A DNA stretch of 64,000 bases from Prescottella defluvii (lineage in GTDB: Bacteria; Actinomycetota; Actinomycetes; Mycobacteriales; Mycobacteriaceae): NCBI GenBank assembly GCA_029690005.1, contig CP121458.1, positions 1,426,001-1,490,000 on the forward strand, written 5' to 3'. The notes under the pieces were generated by a model, which ran no database searches, was not told where the DNA came from, and was given only the letters and a program-made list of their open reading frames with translations. Positions 47,801 to 57,170 of this stretch are shown one piece after another (within the stretch, counting starts at the first letter, position 1; the number at the start of each line of letters is the position of its first letter). A program made the position numbers and the translations under genes.

Positions 47801-49101
47801 GGTTCGCGCTCGGGGTGCGCGAAGGCGCTGCGCCAGCGCCGCAGCGGCACCGAACCGGGTAGCGGCACCTTCGCGAGCAGGTGGGCGAGACCCAGGACCA
47901 GCGGGAGCCGGACCAGCGGCTCGAGCTTGTGGACGTTGCGCAGCGGGGCGCCGGTGCCGTCGAGGAACGCCCGGACCTGGTCGGCGATCGGGGAGCCCAG
48001 TTCGCCGATGTAGCCGGCGCCGAGGCCGGCGATGCCGACCAGCAGGATCAGGGTCAGCCGCCCCTTCGCGGGCATCCGCCGCATGCACAGCCCGGCCAGT
48101 CCGGCGGCGGCGATCAGTCCGGTCGCGACGACGGCGACGGGCTGGGTGACCAGCACGGTGCCCGCGACCCGCTCGGGCGAGACGAACGGCGTCCAGCTGT
48201 CGGTGCCGCGCAGCACCTCGGTCAGCGACGTCCACTGGGTGGTGACGCCAGACGACTCGATGTAGTCGAGGAACGGCGGACTCACCCGGCCGAGCAGCAG
48301 CAGCGGGACGATCCACCACAGCGTCGCGAGCAGCAGGCACGGGATCCACCAGGCGGTGAACACCCACCAGCGCCGGTTGGGGCGGTGGGCGATCCACCAC
48401 AGGCCCGCGACCAGGCAGGCGGCGCCGGTGGCGACGGCGTTGACGGCGCCCATCAGCGCGACGGCCAGTGCCGACTGCGCCGCGAGCCGGCCGAGGCTGC
48501 GATTGCCGCGCCAGGTCGACGACGTCGCGAGGATCACCGGCAGCAGCACCCACGGCGCCAGCATCATCGGCAGCGACTCCGACGAGATCGAGCCGATCGT
48601 GGTGAGCACGCGCGGCGACAGCGCGAACGCGACGGCCGCGATGATCCGCGAGCTGCGGCTGCCGATGCCGAGCGCCTCGGCGACGCGGATGACGCCCCAG
48701 AATCCGGCGACGATCAGCAGCGCCCACCAGACGCGCTGGGTGATCCACGGCGGGACGTGCAGCAACTCGCCCAACGCGAAGAACGCACCGTGCGGGAAGA
48801 AGTAGCCGTAAGCCTGGTTCTGGACCTGGCCGAGCGGCGCGACGCTGCTCCACTGGTGGGCGGCGCGGGAGAGGAACCCGATCGGATTCTGGGTCAGGTC
48901 GTACTTGGTGTCGGCGGCGATCTTGCCCGGCGACTGCAGCAGGCACAGGGCCAACGCAACGAACCCGGCGCCGATCAGCCAGCGCCGGGTCAGTGGTTCG
49001 GTCGAGGGTTCGACTGAGGGCCCCTCACCGGCCGGTCCGCCGGACGAGGGGGAGGTGCGTAAACGCGCGATACGAGGGGGCTCAGCGGCTGCCGTATTCA
49101 A
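44733..49101 (-). CDS. aftD: Arabinofuranosyltransferase AftD (frameshift near 45862)
   Basis: About 1455 residues after removing one T near 45862 (M. tuberculosis AftD is about 1400). It is a GT-C enzyme with N-terminal transmembrane helices and the acidic start GKIAADTKYDLTQNP. A large extracytoplasmic part with carbohydrate-binding-like beta domains (residues about 650-1150) is followed by a final helical set. AftD adds alpha-1,3-linked arabinofuranose in arabinogalactan and lipoarabinomannan and is essential in mycobacteria. The TTG at 49101 overlaps the end of the DUF2613 gene. Confidence 0.93.
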
Positions 49102-49254
49102 CCTGGTTCAGGATCGAGGAGTTGGCGTTGCCGGAGCGGTCGATGTTGGGAAGCGTGTTGTCCTGAGCCGCCGCCGTGACGCCGAATACCGCGCCCGCGC
49201 CGACGACTGCACCGATCACGGCGCTGGCAATGCCGGGACAAGGAACTTCGCCAT
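49082..49254 (-). CDS. DUF2613 small exported/membrane protein (frameshift near 49237)
   Basis: About 57 residues after restoring one C in a CCC run near 49237. It begins MAKFLVPG. A hydrophobic Gly/Ala-rich helix (SAVIGAVVGAGAVFGVTAAA) follows, then a short outside tail ending LNQVEYGSR. This matches Rv0236A, which also precedes aftD in M. tuberculosis. Its stop overlaps the aftD TTG by 20 bases, so the two are co-translated. Function is unknown; its constant linkage suggests an AftD accessory. Confidence 0.7.
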
Positions 49255-49294
49255 CTCGGATCTCCCATGGTCGAGCTGCCGGGTACGCGAGTAC

Positions 49295-50433
49295 TTACCC
49301 GTGCGTACGCGATATCCGGGTCAAGGTATCACCTGCCGGGGCGCCGGCGGGCGAGTCCACGCCGAGTGCCCCGAGCAGCGTGCCGAGTTTCGTGGTCGTC
49401 TCGTCCAGTTCGGCGGCGGGGTCGGACGCCGCGACGATCCGCCACCGGCCCACGCGAGCGCGGTGGTGCCGTCGGCGTCGATCTCGGCGCACCGGATCGC
49501 GACCACCCAGTCGCCGTCGCCGGCCGCGTCGCACCAGCCGACCGCGCCGCCGTAGAAGCGGCGGTCGCCCTCGATCTCGCGGATGGTGTCGAGTGCGCGG
49601 TCGGTCGGGGTGCCGCAGACGGCCGGTGTCGGGTGCACCCGGGTCGCGAGGTCGAGCGACCCGAGCGACGCGTCGCGCAGTTCGCCCCGGATGGGGCTGG
49701 CCAGGTGCCACAGCTCGCCGGTCCGGGTCAGCTGCGGCGTCGACGGCACGTCCAGGTCGGTGCACAGCGGCGCCAGGATGTCGCGGATCCAGTCGACGAC
49801 GAACGCATGCTCGGCGAGGTTCTTCGCCGAGGCGAGCAGGCGGTCGCCCTCCGCGCGGTCGGCGTCCGGGTCGGTGTGGCGCGGCGCCGATCCGGCGAGC
49901 GGACGACACGTGACGGTCGTGCCGCGTCGGCTCAGCAGGATTTCCGGGCTGGCGCCGACGAGGGTGTGCCCGACGTAGCCGTCGCCGGCCGCGGTCAGGT
50001 CGACGGCGAACCCGTTGGCGGCCTCGTGCCGCAGGACCATGCGCGCGGCCAGCGCCTCGGGGGATATCGGGGCGTCGGCGACCAGTCGCACCGCGCGCGC
50101 GGCGACGACCTTGTCGAGCTCGCCGCGACCCAGGCGCTCGACGAGTCCGCGCACCCGTTCGACATGTTCTGCGGTGCTGGGGATTTCACGCTCGACCCGA
50201 ACGTGCGGCAGTGCGGTGGCCGCGTCCGGGCGCCACGGGCCGGGCGTCCACGACACGGTTTCGGGCGCGGTGAGCGCGGCTGCGGCGGCCGGATCGAACG
50301 GCAGCGCGCCGACGACGAGTGCGGTCCGTCCTGCAGCGAGCGCGTCCGTCGCCGCGGTCGCGCTGTCGAATCGATCCCGCGTCCCGGTGGTGCGAAGAGT
50401 GCGATCGGGGCGCGAGAGTAGGAAGCCGTCCAT
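49295..50433 (-). CDS. Isochorismate synthase MenF/EntC-type (frameshift near 49435)
   Basis: About 379 residues after restoring one base near 49435. It is a chorismate-binding enzyme with GELDKVVAARAVRLV, the SPEILLSRRG segment, LAGSAPRH and HPTPAVCGTP. The C-terminal EGDRRFYGGAVGWCDAAGDG holds catalytic residues. It converts chorismate to isochorismate for menaquinone or a siderophore. No menaquinone or siderophore gene is beside it, so the pathway cannot be decided. It is an insertion relative to the aftD-lpqI order I recall for M. tuberculosis. Confidence 0.88.
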
Positions 50434-50491
50434 GGTGCTGCCGACGATAGTCGGGGCACTGCGGACGGCCGCCTCGAAGGTTCGGCCCGCG

Positions 50492-50959
50492 CTACTTGCC
50501 CGGCGGGACGATCAGCACCGGACGGTGGCTGTGCCGCAGCACGTGGTCAGCGACGCTGGACTGCAGCAGCGACCGCAGCCCGGTGGTGCCGCGGGTGCCG
50601 GTGACGATGATGTCGGCGTTCAACTCGTCCGCGCACTCGACGATGGTCGCCCAGATCGCGGTGGCGGACTCGCAGCACCGGCCCTCGGCGTTGAGCCCCG
50701 CGGCCAGCGCGAGGTCCAGGCCCTCGTCGTTGATCGTCTTCGCGTCGGTCAGCGCGATGTCCTCGGACGCCTCGTCGGGAACCCATTCGGGCTGCATCAC
50801 GCCGGACAGCCCGGACATCCGGGCGGCCTGCCGGACCATCGGTTCCCACGCGGTGGCCACCACCGCACGGTTTGCGGCGAGGAACCGGCCGGCGTATTCG
50901 ATCGCGCGCTTGGCGTTGTCGGAGCCGTCGTAGGCGATGAGCATGAGATCTGCAGGCAC
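50492..50959 (-). CDS. Universal stress protein (UspA family)
   Basis: A 155-residue UspA-fold protein. LMLIAYDGSDNAKRAIEYAG is the family start. The ATP-binding pattern G-2x-G-9x-G(S/T) is seen as GTRGTTGLRSLLQSSVADHV with HSHRPVLIVP, although the last position is Ser. It starts at GTG. It lies between the isochorismate synthase and lpqI genes, with its own 130-base divergent promoter region shared with lpqI. Confidence 0.93.
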   Translation of the reverse strand: MPADLMLIAYDGSDNAKRAIEYAGRFLAANRAVVATAWEPMVRQAARMSGLSGVMQPEWVPDEASEDIALTDAKTINDEGLDLALAAGLNAEGRCCESATAIWATIVECADELNADIIVTGTRGTTGLRSLLQSSVADHVLRHSHRPVLIVPPGK

Positions 50960-51089
50960 TGTGACCTCCTGAAATCCGGGTCGACCGGCTGCCCCGGTCT
51001 TCGGCTTCCGTTCTTGAGATTACCTTGCCATTACTTGCACCGCTCGGCTCGGGAAATGGCTCGAACGGATCTCGACTACGGTCGGATAT

Positions 51090-52271
51090 ATGCGAATTCG
51101 ACATGCGTTGGCCGTCGCGTTGTGCGCCGGGCTGGCCGTCGGGTGTTCGTCCGGGACCGGCACCGACACCACCCCGACCGAGTCCCCGTCGTCGCCCTCG
51201 ACGTCACAGCCGGTGTCGAAGACGTCGAGCGCGCCCAAGGCTCCGTCGCCGTTCGGCTCGGCGGTGTGCGGGCCCGCTTTCCTCGATTCGCTCACGCAGC
51301 GGCAGAAGCTCGCGCAGTTGCTCACGGTCGGGGTCACCGGCACGGCGGACGCGATGCACGTCGTCGAGTCGGAACAGATCGGCGGCATCTTCATCGGCAG
51401 CTGGACCGACGACTCGATGCTGAAGGACGGCGGCGTCGCCGAGGTCTCCGAGGCCAGTTCGGTGCCGCTGATGGTGACGATCGACGAGGAGGGTGGTCGG
51501 GTCTCGCGCATCGCGGGGCTGAACGGGCGGGACCCGTCGGCTCGGGTGGTCGCGCAGACCATGACGCCGGAGCAGGCCTACCAGATGGCACTCGAGCGGG
51601 GACGCCAGCTGTACAAGCTCGGGATCACCGTCAACTTCGCGCCGGACGTCGACGTCAGCAACCAGCCCGACGACGCGGTGATCGGCGACCGGTCGTTCTC
51701 CAGCGACCCGCAGGTGGTGACGACCTACGCGGACGCGTATGCACGCGGCATGCGCGACGCCGGAATCCTGCCGGTGCTCAAGCACTTCCCGGGCCATGGC
51801 TCGGCGTCGGGTGACTCGCACACCGGTGCCGTCACCACTCCGCCGCTGGACCAGCTGAAGACGACCGACCTGGTGCCGTACCGGGAACTGGTGGACACCG
51901 GTGTCGGGGTGATGCTCGGACATCTGAACGTCCCGGGTCTGACGACGGACAACCTGCCGGCGAGCCTGAGCCCGCAGGCCGTGTCGCTGCTGCGGGAGGG
52001 CACGGGCTACGGCGCCCCGCCGTTCACGGGTCCGATCTTCACCGACGACCTGAGCGGGATGAAGGCGATCACCGATCGGTTCGACATCGCGCAGGCCGTC
52101 GAGCAGGCGCTCGCGTCCGGTGTCACGGTGGCGCTGTGGCTCACCACCGACGATGTCCCGCGCGTTCTCGACCACCTGGAACAGGCGGTCGCGTCGGGCC
52201 GACTGTCGAAGTCGCAGATCGACCAGTCGGTCCTGACGGTGGCGCGCGCGAAGGGGGCTGTGACCTGCTGA
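51090..52271 (+). CDS. lpqI: Lipoprotein beta-N-acetylglucosaminidase LpqI (GH3, NagZ-like)
   Basis: A 393-residue GH3 hydrolase. The N-terminus is a lipoprotein signal with lipobox LAVGC (Cys19), followed by a Thr/Ser/Pro-rich linker. Catalytic motifs are VLKHFPGHGSASGDSHTG with the Asp/His dyad and FTDDLSGMKA with the nucleophile Asp. LpqI releases GlcNAc from peptidoglycan fragments for recycling and acts outside the membrane. It corresponds to Rv0237. It is followed by a TetR gene in the same direction. Confidence 0.93.
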   Translation: MRIRHALAVALCAGLAVGCSSGTGTDTTPTESPSSPSTSQPVSKTSSAPKAPSPFGSAVCGPAFLDSLTQRQKLAQLLTVGVTGTADAMHVVESEQIGGIFIGSWTDDSMLKDGGVAEVSEASSVPLMVTIDEEGGRVSRIAGLNGRDPSARVVAQTMTPEQAYQMALERGRQLYKLGITVNFAPDVDVSNQPDDAVIGDRSFSSDPQVVTTYADAYARGMRDAGILPVLKHFPGHGSASGDSHTGAVTTPPLDQLKTTDLVPYRELVDTGVGVMLGHLNVPGLTTDNLPASLSPQAVSLLREGTGYGAPPFTGPIFTDDLSGMKAITDRFDIAQAVEQALASGVTVALWLTTDDVPRVLDHLEQAVASGRLSKSQIDQSVLTVARAKGAVTC

Positions 52272-52310
52272 GAAGGGCCTGGGTCACAATGGTGATCGAA
52301 CGCTGACCTT

Positions 52311-52326
52311 CTTACCTTCGAGTAAG
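52311..52326 (+). promoter_or_regulatory. TetR operator candidate, CTTAC-N6-GTAAG
   Basis: CTTACCTTCGAGTAAG is an inverted repeat CTTAC-N6-GTAAG, 32-47 bases upstream of the TetR ATG. A second half-site pair GTAAGA/TCTTAC overlaps it to the right, to 52340. The same CTTAC-N6-GTAAG core is the centre of the 36-base palindrome between fabG4 and fadA2. Confidence 0.6.
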
Positions 52327-52357
52327 ATAACGAGTCTTACCGGTGGTTGGAGGAATT

Positions 52358-52954
52358 ATGGCTGGTGGCACCAAGCGGCTGCCCAGGGCCGTGCGCGAAC
52401 AGCAGATGCTCGACGCCGCCGTCGAGGTCTTCTCCGACAACGGGTTCCACGACGCCTCGATGGACGCGATCGCGGCGAGGGCGAACATCTCCAAGCCGAT
52501 GCTGTACCTGTACTACGGCTCCAAGGACGAGTTGTTCGCCGCGTGCATCCACCGCGAGGGGCTGCGCTTCGTCGAGGCCATCTCGCCCGCGGGCGACCCC
52601 AATCTGCCGCCGCGTGATCAGTTGCGTGCGGCGCTCACCGGTTTCCTCGGCTTCGTCGACCAGAATCGCAGTTCGTGGATGGTGCTGTACCGGCAGGCGA
52701 TCGGTCAGCAGGCATTCGCGTCGCAGGTCGGCAGCAGTCGTGACCGGCTGATCGAGCTCACCGCCAAGCTGCTCGAGTCGAGCACCAAGGAGCCGGAGCC
52801 GGGCACGGACTTCTCGATCATGGCGGTCGCACTGGTGGGCGCCGGCGAGGCCGTCGCGGACCGGGTGGCCGGCGGCGAGATCGCTGTCGACGCGGCCGTC
52901 GAACTGCTCGACAAGCTCGCGTGGCGGGGCCTGGCGGGCGGCAAGAAGAAGTAG
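52358..52954 (+). CDS. TetR-family regulator (Rv0238-like)
   Basis: A 198-residue regulator. Residues 10-60 form the helix-turn-helix, with SMDAIAARANISKPMLYLYY and GSKDELFAACIHREG. The ATG is chosen for its GGAGG at proper spacing. The C-terminal ligand domain is of the common TetR_C type. The promoter carries a palindrome whose core recurs at the fabG4/fadA2 divergence 4.8 kb away, so it may control those mycolate or fatty-acid genes and itself. Confidence 0.9.
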   Translation: MAGGTKRLPRAVREQQMLDAAVEVFSDNGFHDASMDAIAARANISKPMLYLYYGSKDELFAACIHREGLRFVEAISPAGDPNLPPRDQLRAALTGFLGFVDQNRSSWMVLYRQAIGQQAFASQVGSSRDRLIELTAKLLESSTKEPEPGTDFSIMAVALVGAGEAVADRVAGGEIAVDAAVELLDKLAWRGLAGGKKK

Positions 52955-52976
52955 TCGGCAACAGGACGAAGCGAAC

Positions 52977-53013
52977 ACCGAGGGCCCGGACGGAAGTCGT
53001 CCGGGCCCTCGGT
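52977..53013. terminator. Bidirectional hairpin between TetR and WhiB genes
   Basis: ACCGAGGGCCCGGAC and GTCCGGGCCCTCGGT form a perfect 15-bp stem with a seven-base loop, followed by CTTT on the plus strand. It serves the convergent tetR and whiB genes. Confidence 0.85.
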
Positions 53014-53019
53014 CTTTGG

Positions 53020-53318
53020 TCAGGCTGCGCGCCGCTGGCGGACGCGGCGACCGCGCAGCATGGTCGCGCGCTCCGACTCGCCGATGCCGCCCCACACGCC
53101 GAACGGTTCCGGCACGGCGAGGGAGTGCTCCAGGCAGGTGGTCCGCACCGGGCACGACGCGCAGATCGCCTTGGCGCGCCGTTCGCGCATCATCCGGGCG
53201 TTGCCGCGCTCGCCGGTCGGGGAAAGAAGGTCGATTCGTCCATGCCCTGGCAGTTGCCCTGCTGCTGCCATTCCCAGGTGTCGGCCAGGGGTGCGAGGGT
53301 CGGTCGGATCTCGGTCAT
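53020..53318 (-). CDS. WhiB-family iron-sulfur transcriptional regulator (frameshift near 53224)
   Basis: About 99 residues after restoring one base near 53224. The four iron-sulfur cysteines are GNCQGMD and CASCPVRTTCLEH. The turn motif is FGVWGGIGESER, followed by a basic tail (RGRRVRQRR). WhiB proteins bind a 4Fe-4S cluster and the principal sigma factor. It is not WhiB7, which has an RGRPR AT-hook and a different N-terminus; the exact WhiB class is not assigned. A 48-codon ORF lies just upstream on the same strand. Confidence 0.9.
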
Positions 53319-53392
53319 CGATTGCTCCTCGTGAAAGTCCGTGGGCTGTCGATCCGCGTCGGGGCGCCCGGTGGGGCGCACGCGCCGACGCG

Positions 53393-53539
53393 TCAGACGG
53401 CGCTGGTTTCGGGCTCGGCTGATCGGGTGTCCGATACGCCGGCGTACATCCGGTCCAGTCTGTGTTTGAGTTCCTCGGTGCTGAGCGACCATGTCGCAGC
53501 CGCGTCGCGGCCGGTGTCGGCCGCAAGGTGCGCACTCAC
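53393..53539 (-). CDS. Candidate small ORF upstream of whiB
   Basis: A 48-residue frame from a GTG preceded by AAAGGA at about nine bases. It reads VSAHLAADTGRDAAATWSLS and then ELKHRLDRMYAGVS. A short amphipathic helix is possible. It ends 75 bases before the whiB start on the same strand. It may be a genuine small protein or an upstream ORF affecting whiB. Support is a good ribosome-binding site and position only. Confidence 0.4.
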   Translation of the reverse strand: MSAHLAADTGRDAAATWSLSTEELKHRLDRMYAGVSDTRSAEPETSAV

Positions 53540-53954
53540 GTGTAGCCATCCTTTCTTCTCTGATACGGCCCACCCGCAGTCGGTGAAACCCCTCGGTTCA
53601 CCGCTCGAGCTCGGAAGACCGGTGGGGTGGAGTGGTCCGGGCTCTCGCCACACTGGCGGGCCTGACTCCTCCGTCTCACTCTTCTTCTCTTGCATCGGGA
53701 AGTTTTGACCACTGCACCGTACAACAAAATCTATATCCGAGAAAGCAGATAAATTCCCTCACCTGCGGAACTTGATCTCCTCTGCTGGTGAGAGGGGATG
53801 ATCGAGGAGTGCCCGATCGGTCCGTGTCGGGGTGTTCGCCGCGTAACGTCTGCGATGGGAATGCGATGGCGTCGAACTCGTGCCCGGGGTCCGCGCCCCG
53901 CGTTCCCGCCGCCGCAACACCTTGCGGCGGCTACCCGGACAGAGGTGACCTGCA
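53540..53954. other. 415-base intergenic region, likely whiB promoter and long 5' leader
   Basis: No convincing gene is seen. Bases 53700-53765 are the most A/T-rich stretch nearby (ACAACAAAATCTATATCC) and probably hold the leftward whiB promoter, which would give a 5' leader of well over 150 bases before the small ORF. A 10-bp perfect hairpin, GCCGCCGCAA/TTGCGGCGGC, is at 53908-53931, just upstream of the rightward hypothetical gene. Confidence 0.5.
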
Positions 53955-54329
53955 GTGCCCCGTACCCGCGCTCACGCCGACCACTACGCGGACGCCCTCA
54001 CGGTGCTCGCCGCGGCGACCCACCGTCCCGCGAACGTGGTGAACACAGGTGCCGGCTACGCGATTCGCGTGGACTTCGAATACAACCGCTACCTGCTGGC
54101 GACGGATCACGTCGTCGACGGCCTGTCGGGCGACGAGGCCGCCGCTTCGCACTGGGTGGTGCGCTTCTATCAGGACTCCGCCGACGCGGACCCCGAGCTA
54201 CTGGTCACGACCGAGCAGGAGTGGCTCGTGGACGCGTTCGATCTCGCGATGGCCGAGCTCGGGCGTACCGGGAACTGGATCGACGCGGATCTGAAACTGG
54301 GCGAACTGAGTTCGCCGGGCGACGTCTGA
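53955..54329 (+). CDS. Hypothetical cytoplasmic protein
   Basis: A 124-residue protein from a GTG start with GAGGTGA upstream. It is acidic, without signal or transmembrane segment. Notable stretches are YAIRVDFEYNRYLLATDHV and TTEQEWLVDAFDLAMAELG. I do not recognise the family. It stands alone between the whiB region and a MerR gene. Confidence 0.6.
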   Translation: MPRTRAHADHYADALTVLAAATHRPANVVNTGAGYAIRVDFEYNRYLLATDHVVDGLSGDEAAASHWVVRFYQDSADADPELLVTTEQEWLVDAFDLAMAELGRTGNWIDADLKLGELSSPGDV

Positions 54330-54521
54330 CACACGGTCCTCCGCCGACCGGCGGGTATTCAGGGAATCTTCGTCTGCCGGCGCACATTCGATGTGGTGTC
54401 GGTGATACGGTGAGGCATCGGCAGACGCTCGCGAAAAGCCGCCTTCAACGGCGGCGGGTGGGGGCGAGCGGTCTGCGCGTATCCCCACGCGACCGATACT
54501 CGACGCGATACGAAGGCCACG

Positions 54522-54836
54522 ATGACGCAACAGTCGCCGCCCCGCTCCACCCGCGGGGTCTACGGAATCTCGGTCACCTCCGAGCTGACCGGGATAGGTC
54601 CGCAGACCCTGCGGCTGTACGAGCGCCGTGGCCTGATCATGCCGTCGCGCACCGGCGGCGGCACGCGGCGCTACAGCGAGGAGGACCTCTACCGGCTGTC
54701 GCGGGTCTCCGAGCTGGTGGAGGCCGGTGTCAACCTCACCGGGATCCGGCAGATCCTCGAACTCGAGGCGGCCAAGTCGGAACTCGAAGCCGAGAATGCC
54801 CGTCTGCGACAGGAATTGGCGGCGCGCGAGAGCTGA
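54522..54836 (+). CDS. MerR-family regulator, HspR-like
   Basis: A 104-residue regulator. The winged helix contains VYGISVTSELTGIGPQTLRL and YERRGLIMPSRTGGGTRRYS, as in HspR, followed by a short coiled coil (AKSELEAENARLRQELA). HspR represses heat-shock genes through HAIR sites. Here there is no dnaK operon beside it and no HAIR-like repeat (CTTGAGT-N7-ACTCAAG) is visible in its promoter, so it may be a paralogue with other targets. Confidence 0.85.
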   Translation: MTQQSPPRSTRGVYGISVTSELTGIGPQTLRLYERRGLIMPSRTGGGTRRYSEEDLYRLSRVSELVEAGVNLTGIRQILELEAAKSELEAENARLRQELAARES

Positions 54837-54882
54837 CGCGGGGGCGCGACCGGCGGATCCGCCGGCCGCACCCCGGCGCGTA

Positions 54883-55756
54883 CTAGCGCACCGTCGCGGT
54901 GAGGTGCGGGTAGCCCTTCTTCGGATGCTTCAGCGCCAGATCCCACCCGTCCGGGGTCTGGTCGGCGTACAGGTTCACCGTCGCCGGCAGGACGATCGGC
55001 TTGCCGAACCGCACGCTGTAGGTCACCGCACCCGACAGGCGTCCCTCGAGCGGGGCGAGCGCGGCCGCGGCACTCCACATGCCGTGCGCGATCGTCCCCG
55101 GGAACCCGAATGCCTTGGCGCCGAGCGACGAGACGTGGATCGGGTTGCGGTCGCCGGACACCGCCGCGTACCGGCTGATGGTCTTCTGGCTCCACCCGCA
55201 GGGTGCGGGTGGGCGGCGGCGGGACCTCTTCGAGGTACTCGGCCTTCGGTTCCTTGGGTGCGCCCGTCGGGTGCATCTTGAGGAACGAGCTGACCTGACG
55301 CCACACGAGCTCACGCCCCACCGAGACCTCGCTGACGAAGTCCACCTGCGTGCCCTTGGTGTGCGGACGCAGATTCTCGGCGCGGACCTTCAGGTCCAGC
55401 GGCTCGCTCACCGAGATCGGGCGCAGCTGCTCGATCACGTTGTCGGTGTGCACCGAACCGATTGCCGGGAAAGGGAACTCGCGGGAGGTGAGCAGGCGCA
55501 TCACGGTCGGGAACACGAGCGTGAACGGGTACGTGACCGGCAGCGTGTCGCCGAACCGCAGCCCGCACACCTTCGCGTACGCGGCCAGGTTGTCGTGGTC
55601 GACGCGCAGGCCCGACAGCGCGAGCGTCTCCTTCGGGAGACTCCGGCGGCCGGACGGCTTCGCGAACGGCAACGCGCCCAACGCCGCGCGGGCGTAGTTG
55701 TCGAGGGTGCCGGGCTGCTCGCGCAGCTGCACGAGCGTGCCCTTGCGGCCGGTCAT
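54883..55756 (-). CDS. htdX: (R)-hydroxyacyl-ACP/CoA dehydratase HtdX, MaoC-like (frameshift near 55191)
   Basis: About 290 residues after removing one G near 55191. It is a double hot-dog protein. The N-terminal half has YPFTLVFPTVMRLLTSREFP, and the C-terminal MaoC domain has YAAVSGDRNPIHVS and FPGTIAHGMWSAAAALA, the hydratase 2 motif with Asp and His. It corresponds to HtdX (Rv0241c) and is thought to act in fatty-acid elongation for envelope lipids. Its ATG overlaps the fabG4 stop as ATGA. Confidence 0.92.
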
Positions 55757-57101
55757 CACGCCCCCAGCAGCGACTGGCCGCACACCCGGACGACCTGGCC
55801 GGTCACGGCGTTGGATGCGGGGCTCGCGAAGTACGACACCAGCTCGGCGACGTCGACGGTCTGGCCGCCCTGCAGCAGCGAGCTCATGCGGCGTCCGGCC
55901 TCGCGGGTCGCGAACGGGATGGCCGCGGTCATCGCGGTCTCGATGAAGCCCGGCGCGACGGCGTTGATGGTGATCTTCTTCTCGGCCAGGACCGGCGCGG
56001 TGGCCTGGACCAGCCCGATGACGCCCGCCTTCGAGGTGCCGTAGTTGGTCTGGCCGCGGTTGCCCGCGATGCCGGCGATGGACGACACGTCGATCACGCG
56101 GCCGCCCTCGCGCAGCACGCCCTTGGCGACGAGCGCCTCGGTGATCTTCTGCGGGGCAAGGAGATTGACGCCGAGGACGCTGTTCCAGCGCGCCTCGTCC
56201 ATGTTCGCCAGCGTCTTGTCGCGGGTGATGCCGGCGTTGTGGACGATGATGTCCACGCCGCCGTGCCGCTCGGTGAGGTGCTCGGCCAGCTTGTCGGCCG
56301 CGTCGGCCGCGGTGACGTCGAGGGCCAGCGACGTGCCGCCGACCTTGTTCGCGGTCTCGGACAGCGCCTGGCCGGCGGCCGGGATGTCGGCGCACACGAC
56401 GTGCGCGCCGTCGCGGGAGAGCACCTCGGCGATGGTGGCGCCGATGCCGCGGGCGGCGCCGGTCACGACGGCGACCTTGCCTTCGAGCGGGCGGTCCCAG
56501 CTGGCGGGGCGACGGAGTCCTGGGCGCCGACGCGGATGACCTGGCCGTCGACGAACGCGGACTTGGCCGACAGCAGGAAGCGCAGGGTCGACTCGAGACC
56601 CGAGACGCCCGGTGCGGCGTCGGGGGAGACGTAGACCAGCTGCGCCGTGGCGCCGCGCTTGATCTCCTTGCCGACGCTGCGGGTGAAGCCCTCGAGCGCG
56701 CGCTGGGCGATCTGCTCGTCGACACCGGACGTCAGCTCCGGGGTGGTGCCGAGCACCACGACGCGGGCGGACGGCGCGAGGTTGCGGATGACGGGCTGGA
56801 AGAACTCGAACAACTGGACCAGCTCGGTGACCTGGCCGATGCCGGTCGCGTCGAACACCAGGGCGCCGTAGCGGTCGTCGTGCGGCTGCGCGGCCGGGTA
56901 GTCCGACAGCAGCTCCCGGACGGGTTCGACGAGCCGGCCCTTGCCGCCGACGAGGATCGGCCCGGCGAGCGGCGGTTCGCCGGCCTTGTAGCGGCGCAGC
57001 TTCTCGGGCTGGGGCAGCCCGGCCTGCTTGGCGATGAACGCGCCCGGCGCGGACGAGAGGAACTGGGAGTAGAGGTCGGGAGCGCCCTTGCTGGCTGCCA
57101 C
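55756..57101 (-). CDS. fabG4: 3-oxoacyl-ACP/CoA reductase FabG4 (frameshift near 56507)
   Basis: About 448 residues after restoring one C near 56507 (mycobacterial FabG4 is about 454). It is a high-molecular-weight FabG. An N-terminal flavodoxin-like domain ([20 protein letters not shown]) precedes a C-terminal SDR domain with [31 protein letters not shown] and the catalytic TNYGTSKAG. It reduces 3-oxoacyl thioesters with NADH. The start is the GTG giving [12 protein letters not shown]. It is coupled to htdX and divergent from fadA2 across a 36-base palindrome. Confidence 0.93.
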
Positions 57102-57170
57102 GGTCCACCTTCCTTGTCGTGTTGTCTTGCACTGTCGCTGATCGGGCACCCGCTACACCAGGTGCGGTAT

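Noticed and set aside
53020..53318. WhiB7 identity for the WhiB gene
   Set aside because: The protein lacks the RGRPR AT-hook and has a WEWQ-type N-terminus, so a WhiB7 call is not supported.
54330..54521. HAIR operator in the HspR-like gene promoter
   Set aside because: No CTTGAGT-N7-ACTCAAG-like inverted repeat was found in the 192-base gap.
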